Shown here piece by piece: positions 42,066-56,459 of a stretch of 64,000 nucleotides of DNA. The notes under the pieces are model-generated. The model saw only the letters and a program-made list of their open reading frames with translations. It did no database searches and was not told the origin of the DNA. The translations under genes were made by a program, and so were the position numbers. Origin of the DNA: Phalacrocorax aristotelis (taxonomy: Eukaryota; Chordata; Aves; Suliformes; Phalacrocoracidae); NCBI RefSeq assembly GCF_949628215.1, contig NW_027441375.1, positions 466,001-530,000 on the forward strand. Direction: 5' to 3'. Within the stretch, counting starts at the first letter, position 1, and each line of letters begins with the position of its first letter.

Positions 42066-45000
42066 TATCAGCCCGCGCGTATAGACCAGTGCGTCCCAGT
42101 AATGACCAACATGCCACACAGTATGGATCCCAGTACATCCCAGCTCCCTCCCAGCGACGCCCAGTACATCCCAGTTCCCTCCCAGTACATCCCAGTTCCC
42201 TACCAGTGCAGCCCAGTACATCCCAGATCCCTCCCAGTCCGTTCCAGTTCCTTCCCAGTCCGTCCCAGTACATCCCAGTTCCCTCACAGTACATCCCAGT
42301 TCCCTCCCAGTTCACACACAGTTCACTCCCAGTTCCATTCCAGTACATCCCAGTACATGCCAGTTGCCTCCCAGTTTCCTCTAAGTACATCCCAGTACTT
42401 CAAAGTTCCCTCCCAGTACATCCCAGTTCCCTCACAGTACATCCCAGTACTTCACAGTTCCCTCCCACTACATCCCAGTACGTCCCAGTTCCCCCTTGGT
42501 ACATAACACTTCCCTCCCAATACATCCCAGTTCCCTCCCATTACATCCCGATTCCCTCCCAGTACATCCCAGTTCCCTGCCAGTATGTCCCAGTACATCC
42601 CAGTTCCCTCACAGTACATACCAGTTCCCTCCCAGTACATCCCAGTTCCCTCCCAGTACATACCAGTTCCCTCCCAGTACATCCCAGTACATCCTGGTAC
42701 ATCCCAGTTCCCACCCAGTACATCCTACTACATACCAGTTCCCTCCCACTTCCATCCCAGTTCCATCCCAGTACATCCCAGTACTTCACAGTTCCCTCCC
42801 AGTACATCCCAGATCCCTCTAAGTACATCCCAGTACTTCACAGTTCCCTCCCAGCACATCCCAGTACGTCCCAGTTCCCCTCAGTACATAACACTTCCCT
42901 CCCAGTACATAACAGTACATCCCAGTGTCCTCACAGTACGTCCCAGTTCCCTCACAGTACATCCCAGTTCCCTACCAGTACATCCCAGTTCCCTACCAGT
43001 TCACTCCCAGTACATCCCAGTACATCCCAGTAGATCCTGGTACATCCCAAATCCCTGCCAGTTCCACCCGGTACAACCCAGTACAAGCCTGTACATCCTA
43101 GTTCCTCCACAGTACATCCCAGGGCATCCCCGCACATTGTAGTGCCTCCCAGTACATCCCAGCTCCCTCCCAGTACTGGGAGGGACCTGGGATGTACTGG
43201 GAGGGACCTGGGATGTACTGGGAGGGAACTGGGACGTACTGGGAGGGACCTGGGATGTACTGGGAGGGAACTGGGATGTACTGGGAGGGAACTGGGATGT
43301 ACTGGGATGTAATGGGACAGAACTGGGATGTATTGGGAGGCACTGGGAAAGAAGTGGTAGCGAACCGGGAGGGAATTGGGATGTACGGGGATGAACTGGT
43401 AGGGAACTGGGATGTACTGGCATGGAACTGGGATGTATTGGGATGTACAGGAACGGAACTGGAATGTACTGTGATGTACTGGGAGCGAACTGGGATTTAC
43501 TGGGATGTACTGGGAGGAAACTGGGATATACTGGGAGGAAACTGGGAGGGAAGTGGGTGTCAACTGGGACATTCCAGTTTCCTCCCAGTACATCCCAGTT
43601 CCCTACCAGTGCATCCCAGTCCGTCCCAGTTCCCTCCCAGTCCGTCCCAGTTCCCTCCCAGTCCGTCCCAGTACATCCCAGTTCCCTCCCAGTACATCCT
43701 ACTACATACCAGTTCCCTGCCAGTTCACTCCCAGTACACAACAGTTACCTCCCAGTACGTCCCAGTTCCCTCCCAGTACGTCCCAGTACATCCCAGTTCC
43801 GTCCCAGTTCCCCACCAGTGCGTCCTAGTTCCCTCCCAGTAAGTGCCAGTTCCCTCTTAGTCCATTCCAGTTCCCTCCAGTATATCCCACTACATCCCAG
43901 TTCCCTCCAGTACATCTCAGTTCTCTCCCATTTCCCTCCCAGTACATCCTAGTTCCCTCACAGTTCACACACAGTTCACTCCCAGTTCCATTCCAGTACA
44001 TCCCAGTACATGCCAGTTCCCTCCCAGTATGTCCCACTACATCCCAGTTCCCTCCCAGTTCCTGCTAAGTACATCCCAGGACTTCACAGTTCCCTCCCAG
44101 CACATCCCAGTACGTCCCAGTTCCCCTCAGTACATAACACTTCCCTCCCAGTACATACCAGTACATCCCAGTGTCGTCACAGTACGTCCCAGTTCCCTCC
44201 CAGTACATAACAGTTCCCTCCCAGTCCGTCCCAATCCCCTCCCAGTACGTCCCAGTTCCCTGCCAGTATGTCCCAGTACATCCCCGTTCACTCCCAGTAA
44301 ATCCCAGTTCCCTCCCAGTAAATCCCAGTTCCCTCCCAGTTCCCTCCCACTACATCCCAGTTCCCTCCCAGTACATACCTGTTCCCTCCCAGTACATCCC
44401 AGTTCCATCCCAGTACATCCCAGTTCCCACCCAGTACATCCTACTACATACCAGTTCCCTCCCAGTTCACTCCCAGTACATCCCAGTACTTCACAGTTCC
44501 CTCCCAGTACATCCCAGTACGCACCAGTTCCCCTCAGTACATAACACTTCCCTCCCAGTACATAACAGTACATCCCAGTTCCCTCCCAGTACATCCCAGT
44601 TCCCTCCCAGTTCCTTCCCAGTACATAACAGTTACCTCCCAGTACATCCCAGTACATCCCAGTAGATCCTGGTACATCCCAAATCCCTGCCAGTTCCACC
44701 CGGAACAACCGAGTACAAGCCTGTACATTCTAGTTCCTCCACGGTACATCCCTGTGCATCCCCGCACATTGTAGTGCCTCCCAGTACATCCCAGCTCCCT
44801 CCCAGTTCACTCCCAGTACACAACAGTTACCTCCCAGTACATCCCAGTACATCCCAGTAGATCCTGGTACATCCCAAATCCCTGCCAGTTCCACCCGGTA
44901 CAACCCAGTACAAGCCTGTACATCCTAGTTCCTCCACAGTACATCCCAGGGCATCCCCGCACATTGTAGTGCCTCCCAGTACATCCCAGCTCCCTCCCAG

Positions 45001-47509
45001 TACTGGGAGGGAACTGGGACGTACTGGGAGGGAACTGGGATGTACTGGGATGTAATGGGACGGAACTGGGATGTATTGGGAGGCACTGGGAAAGAAGTGG
45101 TAGTGAACCGGGAGGGAATTGGGATGTACGGGGATGAACTGGCAGGAAACTGGGATGTACTGGCATGGAACGGGGATGTATTGGGATGTACAGGAACGGA
45201 ACTGGAATGTACTGCGATGTACTGGGATGTACTGGGAGCGAACTGGGATTTACTGGGATGTACTGGGAGGAAACTGGGATATACTGGGAGGAAACTGGGA
45301 TATACTGGGAGGCATTGGGAGGGAAGTGGGTGTCAACAGGGACATTCCAGTTTCCTCCGAGTACATCCCAGTTCCCTACCAGTGCAGCCCAGTACATACC
45401 AGTTCCCTCCCAGTCCGTCCCAATCCCCTCCCAGTACATCCCAGTTCCCTGCCAGTATGTCCCAGTACATCCCAGTTCCCTCCCAGTACATACCAGTTCC
45501 CTCCCAGTACATACCAGTTCCCTCCCAGTACATCCCAGTACATCCTGGTACATCCCAGTTCCCACCCAGTACATCCTACCACATACCAGTTCCCTCCCAG
45601 TTCACTCCCAGTACATCCCAGTACTTCACAGTTCCCTCCCAGTACATCCCAGTACGCACCGGTTCCCCTCTGTACATAACACTTCCCTCCCAGTACATAA
45701 CAGTACATCCCAGTGTCCTCACAGTACGTCCCAGTTCCCTCCCAGTACATCCCAGTTCCCTACCAGTACATCCCAGTTACCTCCCTCTTCCTTCCCAGTA
45801 CATAACAGTTACCTCCCAGTACATCCCAGTACATCCCAGTAGATCCTGGTACATCCCAAATCCCTGCTAGTTCCACCCGGTACAACCCAGTACAAGCCTG
45901 TACATCCTAGTTCCTCCACAGTACATCCCAGGGCATCCCCGCACATTGTAGTGCCTCCCAGTACATCCCAGTTCCCTCCCAGTACTGGGAGGGACCTGGG
46001 ATGTACTGGGAGGGAACTGGGATGTGCTGGGATGTAATGGGACGGAACTGGGATGTAATGGGACGGAACTGGGAAAGAAGTGGTAGTGAACCGGGAGGGA
46101 ATTGGGATGTACGGGGATGAACTGGTAGGGAACTGGGATGTACTGGCATGGAACGGGGATGTATTGGGATGGACAGGAACAGAACTGGAATGTACAGCAA
46201 TGTATTGGCATGTACTGGGAGCAAACTGGGATTTACTGGGATGTACTGGGAGGAAACTGGGATATACTGGGAGGCATTGGGAGGGAAGTGGGTGTCAACT
46301 GGGACATTCCAGTTTCCTCCCAGTACATCCCAGTTCCCTAGCAGTGCAGCCCAGTACATCCCAGATCCCTCCCAGTACATCCCAGTTCCCTCCCAGTCCG
46401 TCCCAATCCCCTCCCAGTACATCCCAGTTCCCTGCCAGTATGTCCCAGTACATCCCAGTTCCCTCCCAGTACATACCAGTTCCCTCCCAGTACATCCCAG
46501 TACATCCCAGTTCCCACCCAGTACATCCTACTACATACCAGTTCCCTCCCAGTTCACTCCCAGTACATCCCAGTACTTCACAGTTCCCTCCCAGTACATC
46601 CCAGTACGTCCCAGTTCCCCTCAGTACATAACACTTCCCTCCCAGTACATACCAGTACATCCCAGTGTCCTCACAGTACGTCCCAGTTCCCTCACAGTAC
46701 TGGGAGGGAACTGGGATGTACTGGGAGGGAACTGGGATGTACTGGGATGTAATGGGACGGAACTGGGATGTATTGGGAGGCACTGGGAAAGAAGTGGTAG
46801 TGAACCGGGAGGGAATTGGGATGTACGGGGATGAACTGGTAGGAAACTGGGATGTACTGGCATGGAACGGGGATGTATTGGGATGGACAGGAACGGAACT
46901 GGAATGTACGGCGATGTATTGGGTTGTACTGGGAGCGAACTGGGATTTACTGGGATGTACTGGGAGGAAACTGGGATATACTGGGAGGAAACTGGGATAT
47001 ACTGGGAGGAAACTGGGAGGGAAGTGGGTGTCAACTGGGACATTCCAGTTTCCTCCCAGTACATCCCAGTTCCCTACCAGTGCAGCCCAGTACATCCCAG
47101 ATCCCTCCCAGTCCCTCCCAGTACATCCCAGTACATCCCAGTTCCCTCACAGTACATCCCAGTTCCCTCCCAGTTCACACACAGTTCACTCCCAGTTCCA
47201 TTCTAGTACATACCAGTTCCCTCCCAGTACATCCCAGTACATCCTGGTACATCCCAGTTCCCACCCAGTACATCCTACTACATACCAGTTCCCTCCCAGT
47301 TCACTCCCAGTACATCCCAGTACTTCACAGTTCCCTCCCAGTACATCCCAGTACGTCCCAGTTCCCCCTTGGTACATAACACTTCCCTCCCAATACATCC
47401 AAGTTCCCTCCCAGTACATCCCAATCCCCTCCCAGTACATCCCAGTTCCCTGCCAGTATGTCCCAGTACATCCCAGTTCCCTCCCAGTACATACCAGTTC
47501 CCTCCCAGT

Positions 47510-50500
47510 ACATCCCAGTTCCCTCCCAGTTCCCTCCCACTACATCCCAGTTCCCTCCCAGTACATACCAGTTCCCTCCCAGTACATCCCAGTACATCCT
47601 GGTACATCCCAGTTCCCACCCAGTACATCCTACTACATACCAGTTCCCTCCCAGTTCACTCCCAGTACATCCCAGTACTTCACAGTTCCCTCCCAGTACA
47701 TCCCAGTACGCACCAGTTCCCCTCAGTACATAACACTTCCCTCCCAGTACATACCAGTACATCCCAGTGTCCTCACAGTACGTCCCAGTTCCCTCACAGT
47801 ACATCCCAGTTCCCTACCAGTACGTCCCAGTTCCCTCCCTGTTCACTCCCAGTACATAACAGTTACCTCCCAGTACATCCCAGTACATCCCAGTAGATCC
47901 TGGTACATCCCAAATCCCTGCCAGTTCCACCCGGTACAACCCAGTACAAGCCTGTACATCCTAGTTCCTCCACAGTACATCCCAGGGCATCCCCGCACAT
48001 TGTAGTGCCTCCCAGTACATCCCAGTTCCCTCCCAGTACTGGGAGGGACCTGGGATGTACTGGGAGGGACCTGGGATGTACTGGGATGTAATGGGACGGA
48101 ACTGGGATGTAATGGGACGGAACTGGGAAAGAAGTGGTAGTGAACCGGGAGGGAATTGGGATGTACGGGGATGAACTGGTAGGGAACTGGGATGTACTGG
48201 CATGGAACGGGGATGTATTGGGATGGACAGGAACAGAACTGGAATGTACAGCGATGTATTGGCATGTACTGGCAGCGAGCTGGGATTTACTGGGATGTAC
48301 TGGGAGGAAACTGGGATATACTGGGAGGAAACTGGGATATACTGGGAGGCATTGGGAGGGAAGTGGGTGTCAACTGGGACATTCCAGTTTCCTCCCAGTA
48401 CATCCCAGTTCCCTCCCAGTCCGTCCCAATCCCCTCCCAGTACATCCCAGTTCCCTGCCAGTATGTCCCAGTACATCCCAGTTCCCTCCCAGTACATACC
48501 AGTTCCCTCCCAGTACATCCCAGTACATCCTGGTACATCCCAGTTCCCACCCAGTACATCCTACTACATACCAGTTCCCTCCCAGTTCACTCCCAGTACA
48601 TCCCAGTACTTCACAGTTCCCTCCCAGTACATCCCAGTACGTCCCAGTTCCCCTCAGTACATAACACTTCCCTCCCAGTACATAACAGTACATCCCAGTG
48701 TCCTCACAGTACGTCCCAGTTCCCTCACAGTACATCCCAGTTCCCTACCAGAACATCCCAGTTCCCTCCCTGTTCCTTCCCAGTACATAACAGTTACCTC
48801 CCAGTACATCCCAGTACATCCTGGTACATCCCAAATCCCTGCCAGCTCCACCCGGTACAACCCAGTACAAGCCTGTACATCCTAGTTCCTCCACAGTACA
48901 TCCCAGGGCATCCCCGCACATTGTAGTGCCTCCCAGTACATCCCAGTTCCCTCCCAGTACATACCAGTTCCCTCCCGGTACATCCCAGTTCCCACCCAGT
49001 ACATCCTACTACATACCAGTTCCCTCCCAGTTCACTCCCAGTACATCCCAGTACTTCACAGTTCCCTCCCAGTACATCCCAGTACGTCCCAGTTCCCCTC
49101 AGTACATAACACTTCCCTCCCAGTACATACCAGTACATCCCAGTGTCCTCACAGTACGTCCCAGTTCCCTACCAGTACATCCCAGTTCCCTCCCTGTTCC
49201 TTCCCAGTACATAACAGTTACCTCCCAGTACATCCCAGTAGATCCTGGTACATCCCAAATCCCTGCCAGTTCCACCCGGTACAACCCAGTACAAGCCTGT
49301 ACATCCTAGTTCCTCCACAGTACATCCCAGGGCATCCCCGCACATTGTAGTGCCTCCCAGTACATCCCAGTTCCCTCCCAGTACTGGGAGGGACCTGGGA
49401 TGTACTGGGAGGGACCTGGGATGTACTGGGAGGGACCTGGGATGTACTGGGAGGGAACTGGGACGTACTGGGAGGGACCTGGGATGTACTGGGAGGGACC
49501 TGGGATGTACTGGGAGGGAACTGGGATGTACTGGGATGTAATGGGACGGAACTGGGATGTATTGGGAGGCACTGGGAAAGAAGTGGTAGTGAACCGGGAG
49601 GGAATTGGGATGTACGGGGATGAACTGGTAGGGAACTGGGATGTACTGGCATGGAACGGGGATGTATTGGGATGGACAGGAACAGAACTGGAATGTACAG
49701 CAATGTATTGGCATGTACTGGCAGCGAGCTGGGATTTACTGGGATGTACTGGGAGGAAACTGGGATATACTGGGAGGAAACTGGGATATACTGGGAGGCA
49801 TTGGGAGGGAAGTGGGTGTCAACTGGGACATTCCAGTTTCCTCCCAGTACATCCCAGTTCCCTACCAGTGCAGCCCAGTACATCCCAGTTCCCTCCCAGT
49901 CCGTCCCAATCCCCTCCCAGTACATCCCAGTTCCCTGCCAGTATGTCCCAGTACATCCCAGTTCCCTCCCAGTACATACCAGTTCCCTCCCAGTACATCC
50001 CAGTACATCCTGGTACATCCCAGTTCCCACCCAGTACATCCTACTACATACCAGTTCCCTCCCAGTTCCCTCCCAGTACATCCCAGTACTTCACAGTTCC
50101 CTCCCAGTACATCCCAGTACGTCCCAGTTCCCCTCAGTACATAACACTTCCCTCCCAGTACATACCAGTACATCCCAGTGTCCTCACAGTACGTCCCAGT
50201 TCCCTCACAGTACATCCCAGTTCCCTACCAGTACATCCCAGTTCCCTCCCTGTTCCTTCCCAGTACATAACAGTTACCTCCCAGTACATCCCAGTACATC
50301 CCAGTAGATCCTGGTACATCCCAAATCCCTGCCAGTTCCACCCGGTACAACCCAGTACAAGCCTGTACATCCTAGTTCCTCCACAGTACATCCCAGGGCA
50401 TCCCCGCACATTGTAGTGCCTCCCAGTACATCCCAGTTCCCTCCCAGTACTGGGAGGGACCTGGGATGTACTGGGAGGGACCTGGGATGTACTGGGAGGG

Positions 50501-51789
50501 AACTGGGATGTACTGGGATGTAATGGGACGGAACTGGGATGTAATGGGACGGAACTGGGAAAGAAGTGGTAGTGAACCGGGAGGGAATTGGGATGTACGG
50601 GGATGAACTGGTAGGAAACTGGGATGTACTGGCATGGAACGGGGATGTATTGGGATGGACAGGAACGGAACTGGAATGTACGGCGATGTATTGGGATGTA
50701 CTGGGAGCGAACTGGGATTTACTGGGATATACTGGAAGGAAACTGGGATATACTGGGAGGAAACTGGGATATACTGGGAGGAAACTGGGAGGGAAGTGGG
50801 TGTCAACTGGGACATTCCAGTTTCCTCCCAGTACATCCCAGTTCCCTACCAGTGTAGCCCAGTACATCCCAGATCCCTCCCAGTCCCTCCCAGTACATCC
50901 CAGTTCCCTCACAGTACATCCCAGTTCCCTCCCAGTTCACACACAGTTCACTCCCAGTTCCATTCCAGTACATCCCAGTACATGCCAGTTGCCTCCCAGT
51001 TTCCTCTAAGTACATCCCAGTACTTTAAAGTTCCCTCCCAGTACATCCCAGTTCCCTCACAGTACATCCCAGTACTTCACAGTTCACTCCCACTACATCC
51101 CAGTACGTCCCAGTTCCCCCTTGGTACATAACACTTCCCTCCCAATACATCCAAGTTCCCTCCCAGTACATCCCAATCCCCTTCCAGTACATCCCAGTTC
51201 CCTGCCAGTACATCCCAGTACATCCCAGTTCCCTCCCAGTACATACCAGTTCCCTCCCAGTACATCCCAGTTCCCTCCCAGTTCCCTCCCACTACATCCC
51301 AGTTCCCTCCCAGTACATACCAGTTCCCTCCCAGTACATCCCAGTACATCCTGGTACATCCCAGTTCCCACCCAGTACATCCTACTACATACCAGTTCCC
51401 TCCCAGTTCACTCCCAGTACATCCCAGTACTTCACAGTTCCATCCCAGTACATCCCAGTACGCACCAGTTCCCCTCAGTACATAACACTTCCCTCCCAGT
51501 ACATAACAGTACATCCCAGTGTCCTCACAGTACGTCCCAGTTCTCTCACAGTACATCCCAGTTCCCTACCAGTACGTCCCAGTTACCTCCCAGTTCACTC
51601 CCAGTACATGACAGTTACCTCCCAGTACATCCCAGTAGATCCTGGTACATCCCAAATCCCTGCCAGTTCCACCCGGTACAACCCAGTACAAGCCTGTACA
51701 TCCTAGTTCCTCCACAGTACATCCCAGGGCATCCCCGCACATTGTAGTGCCTCCCAGTACATCCCAGATCCCTCCCAGTACATCCTACT
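47510..51789. repeat. 4,280-bp tandem duplication, copy 1
   Basis: Every position checked matches the base 4,280 bp downstream, from about 47510 to 51811. Upstream the match breaks at 47501-47509. The copy holds three full inverted arms plus landmarks. Confidence 0.88.
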
Positions 51790-54700
51790 ACATCCCAGTT
51801 CCCTCCCAGTTCCCTCCCACTACATCCCAGTTCCCTCCCAGTACATACCAGTTCCCTCCCAGTACATCCCAGTACATCCTGGTACATCCCAGTTCCCACC
51901 CAGTACATCCTACTACATACCAGTTCCCTCCCAGTTCACTCCCAGTACATCCCAGTACTTCACAGTTCCCTCCCAGTACATCCCAGTACGCACCAGTTCC
52001 CCTCAGTACATAACACTTCCCTCCCAGTACATACCAGTACATCCCAGTGTCCTCACAGTACGTCCCAGTTCCCTCACAGTACATCCCAGTTCCCTACCAG
52101 TACGTCCCAGTTCCCTCCCTGTTCACTCCCAGTACATAACAGTTACCTCCCAGTACATCCCAGTACATCCCAGTAGATCCTGGTACATCCCAAATCCCTG
52201 CCAGTTCCACCCGGTACAACCCAGTACAAGCCTGTACATCCTAGTTCCTCCACAGTACATCCCAGGGCATCCCCGCACATTGTAGTGCCTCCCAGTACAT
52301 CCCAGTTCCCTCCCAGTACTGGGAGGGACCTGGGATGTACTGGGAGGGACCTGGGATGTACTGGGATGTAATGGGACGGAACTGGGATGTAATGGGACGG
52401 AACTGGGAAAGAAGTGGTAGTGAACCGGGAGGGAATTGGGATGTACGGGGATGAACTGGTAGGGAACTGGGATGTACTGGCATGGAACGGGGATGTATTG
52501 GGATGGACAGGAACAGAACTGGAATGTACAGCGATGTATTGGCATGTACTGGCAGCGAGCTGGGATTTACTGGGATGTACTGGGAGGAAACTGGGATATA
52601 CTGGGAGGAAACTGGGATATACTGGGAGGCATTGGGAGGGAAGTGGGTGTCAACTGGGACATTCCAGTTTCCTCCCAGTACATCCCAGTTCCCTCCCAGT
52701 CCGTCCCAATCCCCTCCCAGTACATCCCAGTTCCCTGCCAGTATGTCCCAGTACATCCCAGTTCCCTCCCAGTACATACCAGTTCCCTCCCAGTACATCC
52801 CAGTACATCCTGGTACATCCCAGTTCCCACCCAGTACATCCTACTACATACCAGTTCCCTCCCAGTTCACTCCCAGTACATCCCAGTACTTCACAGTTCC
52901 CTCCCAGTACATCCCAGTACGTCCCAGTTCCCCTCAGTACATAACACTTCCCTCCCAGTACATAACAGTACATCCCAGTGTCCTCACAGTACGTCCCAGT
53001 TCCCTCACAGTACATCCCAGTTCCCTACCAGAACATCCCAGTTCCCTCCCTGTTCCTTCCCAGTACATAACAGTTACCTCCCAGTACATCCCAGTACATC
53101 CTGGTACATCCCAAATCCCTGCCAGCTCCACCCGGTACAACCCAGTACAAGCCTGTACATCCTAGTTCCTCCACAGTACATCCCAGGGCATCCCCGCACA
53201 TTGTAGTGCCTCCCAGTACATCCCAGTTCCCTCCCAGTACATACCAGTTCCCTCCCGGTACATCCCAGTTCCCACCCAGTACATCCTACTACATACCAGT
53301 TCCCTCCCAGTTCACTCCCAGTACATCCCAGTACTTCACAGTTCCCTCCCAGTACATCCCAGTACGTCCCAGTTCCCCTCAGTACATAACACTTCCCTCC
53401 CAGTACATACCAGTACATCCCAGTGTCCTCACAGTACGTCCCAGTTCCCTACCAGTACATCCCAGTTCCCTCCCTGTTCCTTCCCAGTACATAACAGTTA
53501 CCTCCCAGTACATCCCAGTAGATCCTGGTACATCCCAAATCCCTGCCAGTTCCACCCGGTACAACCCAGTACAAGCCTGTACATCCTAGTTCCTCCACAG
53601 TACATCCCAGGGCATCCCCGCACATTGTAGTGCCTCCCAGTACATCCCAGTTCCCTCCCAGTACTGGGAGGGACCTGGGATGTACTGGGAGGGACCTGGG
53701 ATGTACTGGGAGGGACCTGGGATGTACTGGGAGGGAACTGGGACGTACTGGGAGGGACCTGGGATGTACTGGGAGGGACCTGGGATGTACTGGGAGGGAA
53801 CTGGGATGTACTGGGATGTAATGGGACGGAACTGGGATGTATTGGGAGGCACTGGGAAAGAAGTGGTAGTGAACCGGGAGGGAATTGGGATGTACGGGGA
53901 TGAACTGGTAGGGAACTGGGATGTACTGGCATGGAACGGGGATGTATTGGGATGGACAGGAACAGAACTGGAATGTACAGCAATGTATTGGCATGTACTG
54001 GCAGCGAGCTGGGATTTACTGGGATGTACTGGGAGGAAACTGGGATATACTGGGAGGAAACTGGGATATACTGGGAGGCATTGGGAGGGAAGTGGGTGTC
54101 AACTGGGACATTCCAGTTTCCTCCCAGTACATCCCAGTTCCCTACCAGTGCAGCCCAGTACATCCCAGTTCCCTCCCAGTCCGTCCCAATCCCCTCCCAG
54201 TACATCCCAGTTCCCTGCCAGTATGTCCCAGTACATCCCAGTTCCCTCCCAGTACATACCAGTTCCCTCCCAGTACATCCCAGTACATCCTGGTACATCC
54301 CAGTTCCCACCCAGTACATCCTACTACATACCAGTTCCCTCCCAGTTCCCTCCCAGTACATCCCAGTACTTCACAGTTCCCTCCCAGTACATCCCAGTAC
54401 GTCCCAGTTCCCCTCAGTACATAACACTTCCCTCCCAGTACATACCAGTACATCCCAGTGTCCTCACAGTACGTCCCAGTTCCCTCACAGTACATCCCAG
54501 TTCCCTACCAGTACATCCCAGTTCCCTCCCTGTTCCTTCCCAGTACATAACAGTTACCTCCCAGTACATCCCAGTACATCCCAGTAGATCCTGGTACATC
54601 CCAAATCCCTGCCAGTTCCACCCGGTACAACCCAGTACAAGCCTGTACATCCTAGTTCCTCCACAGTACATCCCAGGGCATCCCCGCACATTGTAGTGCC

Positions 54701-56091
54701 TCCCAGTACATCCCAGTTCCCTCCCAGTACTGGGAGGGACCTGGGATGTACTGGGAGGGACCTGGGATGTACTGGGAGGGAACTGGGATGTACTGGGATG
54801 TAATGGGACGGAACTGGGATGTAATGGGACGGAACTGGGAAAGAAGTGGTAGTGAACCGGGAGGGAATTGGGATGTACGGGGATGAACTGGTAGGAAACT
54901 GGGATGTACTGGCATGGAACGGGGATGTATTGGGATGGACAGGAACGGAACTGGAATGTACGGCGATGTATTGGGATGTACTGGGAGCGAACTGGGATTT
55001 ACTGGGATATACTGGAAGGAAACTGGGATATACTGGGAGGAAACTGGGATATACTGGGAGGAAACTGGGAGGGAAGTGGGTGTCAACTGGGACATTCCAG
55101 TTTCCTCCCAGTACATCCCAGTTCCCTACCAGTGTAGCCCAGTACATCCCAGATCCCTCCCAGTCCCTCCCAGTACATCCCAGTTCCCTCACAGTACATC
55201 CCAGTTCCCTCCCAGTTCACACACAGTTCACTCCCAGTTCCATTCCAGTACATCCCAGTACATGCCAGTTGCCTCCCAGTTTCCTCTAAGTACATCCCAG
55301 TACTTTAAAGTTCCCTCCCAGTACATCCCAGTTCCCTCACAGTACATCCCAGTACTTCACAGTTCACTCCCACTACATCCCAGTACGTCCCAGTTCCCCC
55401 TTGGTACATAACACTTCCCTCCCAATACATCCAAGTTCCCTCCCAGTACATCCCAATCCCCTTCCAGTACATCCCAGTTCCCTGCCAGTACATCCCAGTA
55501 CATCCCAGTTCCCTCCCAGTACATACCAGTTCCCTCCCAGTACATCCCAGTTCCCTCCCAGTTCCCTCCCACTACATCCCAGTTCCCTCCCAGTACATAC
55601 CAGTTCCCTCCCAGTACATCCCAGTACATCCTGGTACATCCCAGTTCCCACCCAGTACATCCTACTACATACCAGTTCCCTCCCAGTTCACTCCCAGTAC
55701 ATCCCAGTACTTCACAGTTCCATCCCAGTACATCCCAGTACGCACCAGTTCCCCTCAGTACATAACACTTCCCTCCCAGTACATAACAGTACATCCCAGT
55801 GTCCTCACAGTACGTCCCAGTTCTCTCACAGTACATCCCAGTTCCCTACCAGTACGTCCCAGTTACCTCCCAGTTCACTCCCAGTACATGACAGTTACCT
55901 CCCAGTACATCCCAGTAGATCCTGGTACATCCCAAATCCCTGCCAGTTCCACCCGGTACAACCCAGTACAAGCCTGTACATCCTAGTTCCTCCACAGTAC
56001 ATCCCAGGGCATCCCCGCACATTGTAGTGCCTCCCAGTACATCCCAGATCCCTCCCAGTACATCCTACTACATCCCAGTTCCCTCCCAGTT
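51790..56091. repeat. 4,280-bp tandem duplication, copy 2
   Basis: Second copy, with homology ending at 56091. No mismatch was seen in the stretches compared, although older units in the same block differ at many sites. Confidence 0.88.
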
Positions 56092-56459
56092 CACTCCCAG
56101 TACATCCCAGTACTTCACAGTTCCATCCCAGTACATCCCAGTACGCACCAGTTCCCCTCAGTACATAACACTTCCCTCCCAGTACATAACAGTACATCCC
56201 AGTGTCCTCACAGTACGTCCCAGTTCTCTCACAGTACATCCCAGTTCCCTACCAGTACGTCCCAGTTACCTCCCAGTTCACTCCCAGTACATAACAGTTA
56301 CCTCCCAGTACATCCCAGTAGATCCTGGTACATCCCAAATCCCTGCCAGTTCCACCCGGTACAACCCAGTACAAGCCTGTACATCCTAGTTCCTCCACAG
56401 TACATCCCAGGGCATCCCCGCACATTGTAGTGCCTCCCAGTACATCCCAGTTCCCTCCC
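55681..56459. repeat. 403-bp offset duplication at the end of the 4,280-bp copy
   Basis: Sequence from about 55681 recurs 403 bp further on (for example ACTTCACAGTTCCATCCC, and the landmark at 56001 and 56404) with at least one difference (ACATGACAG against ACATAACAG). It is a smaller, slightly older unequal-exchange event. Confidence 0.75.
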
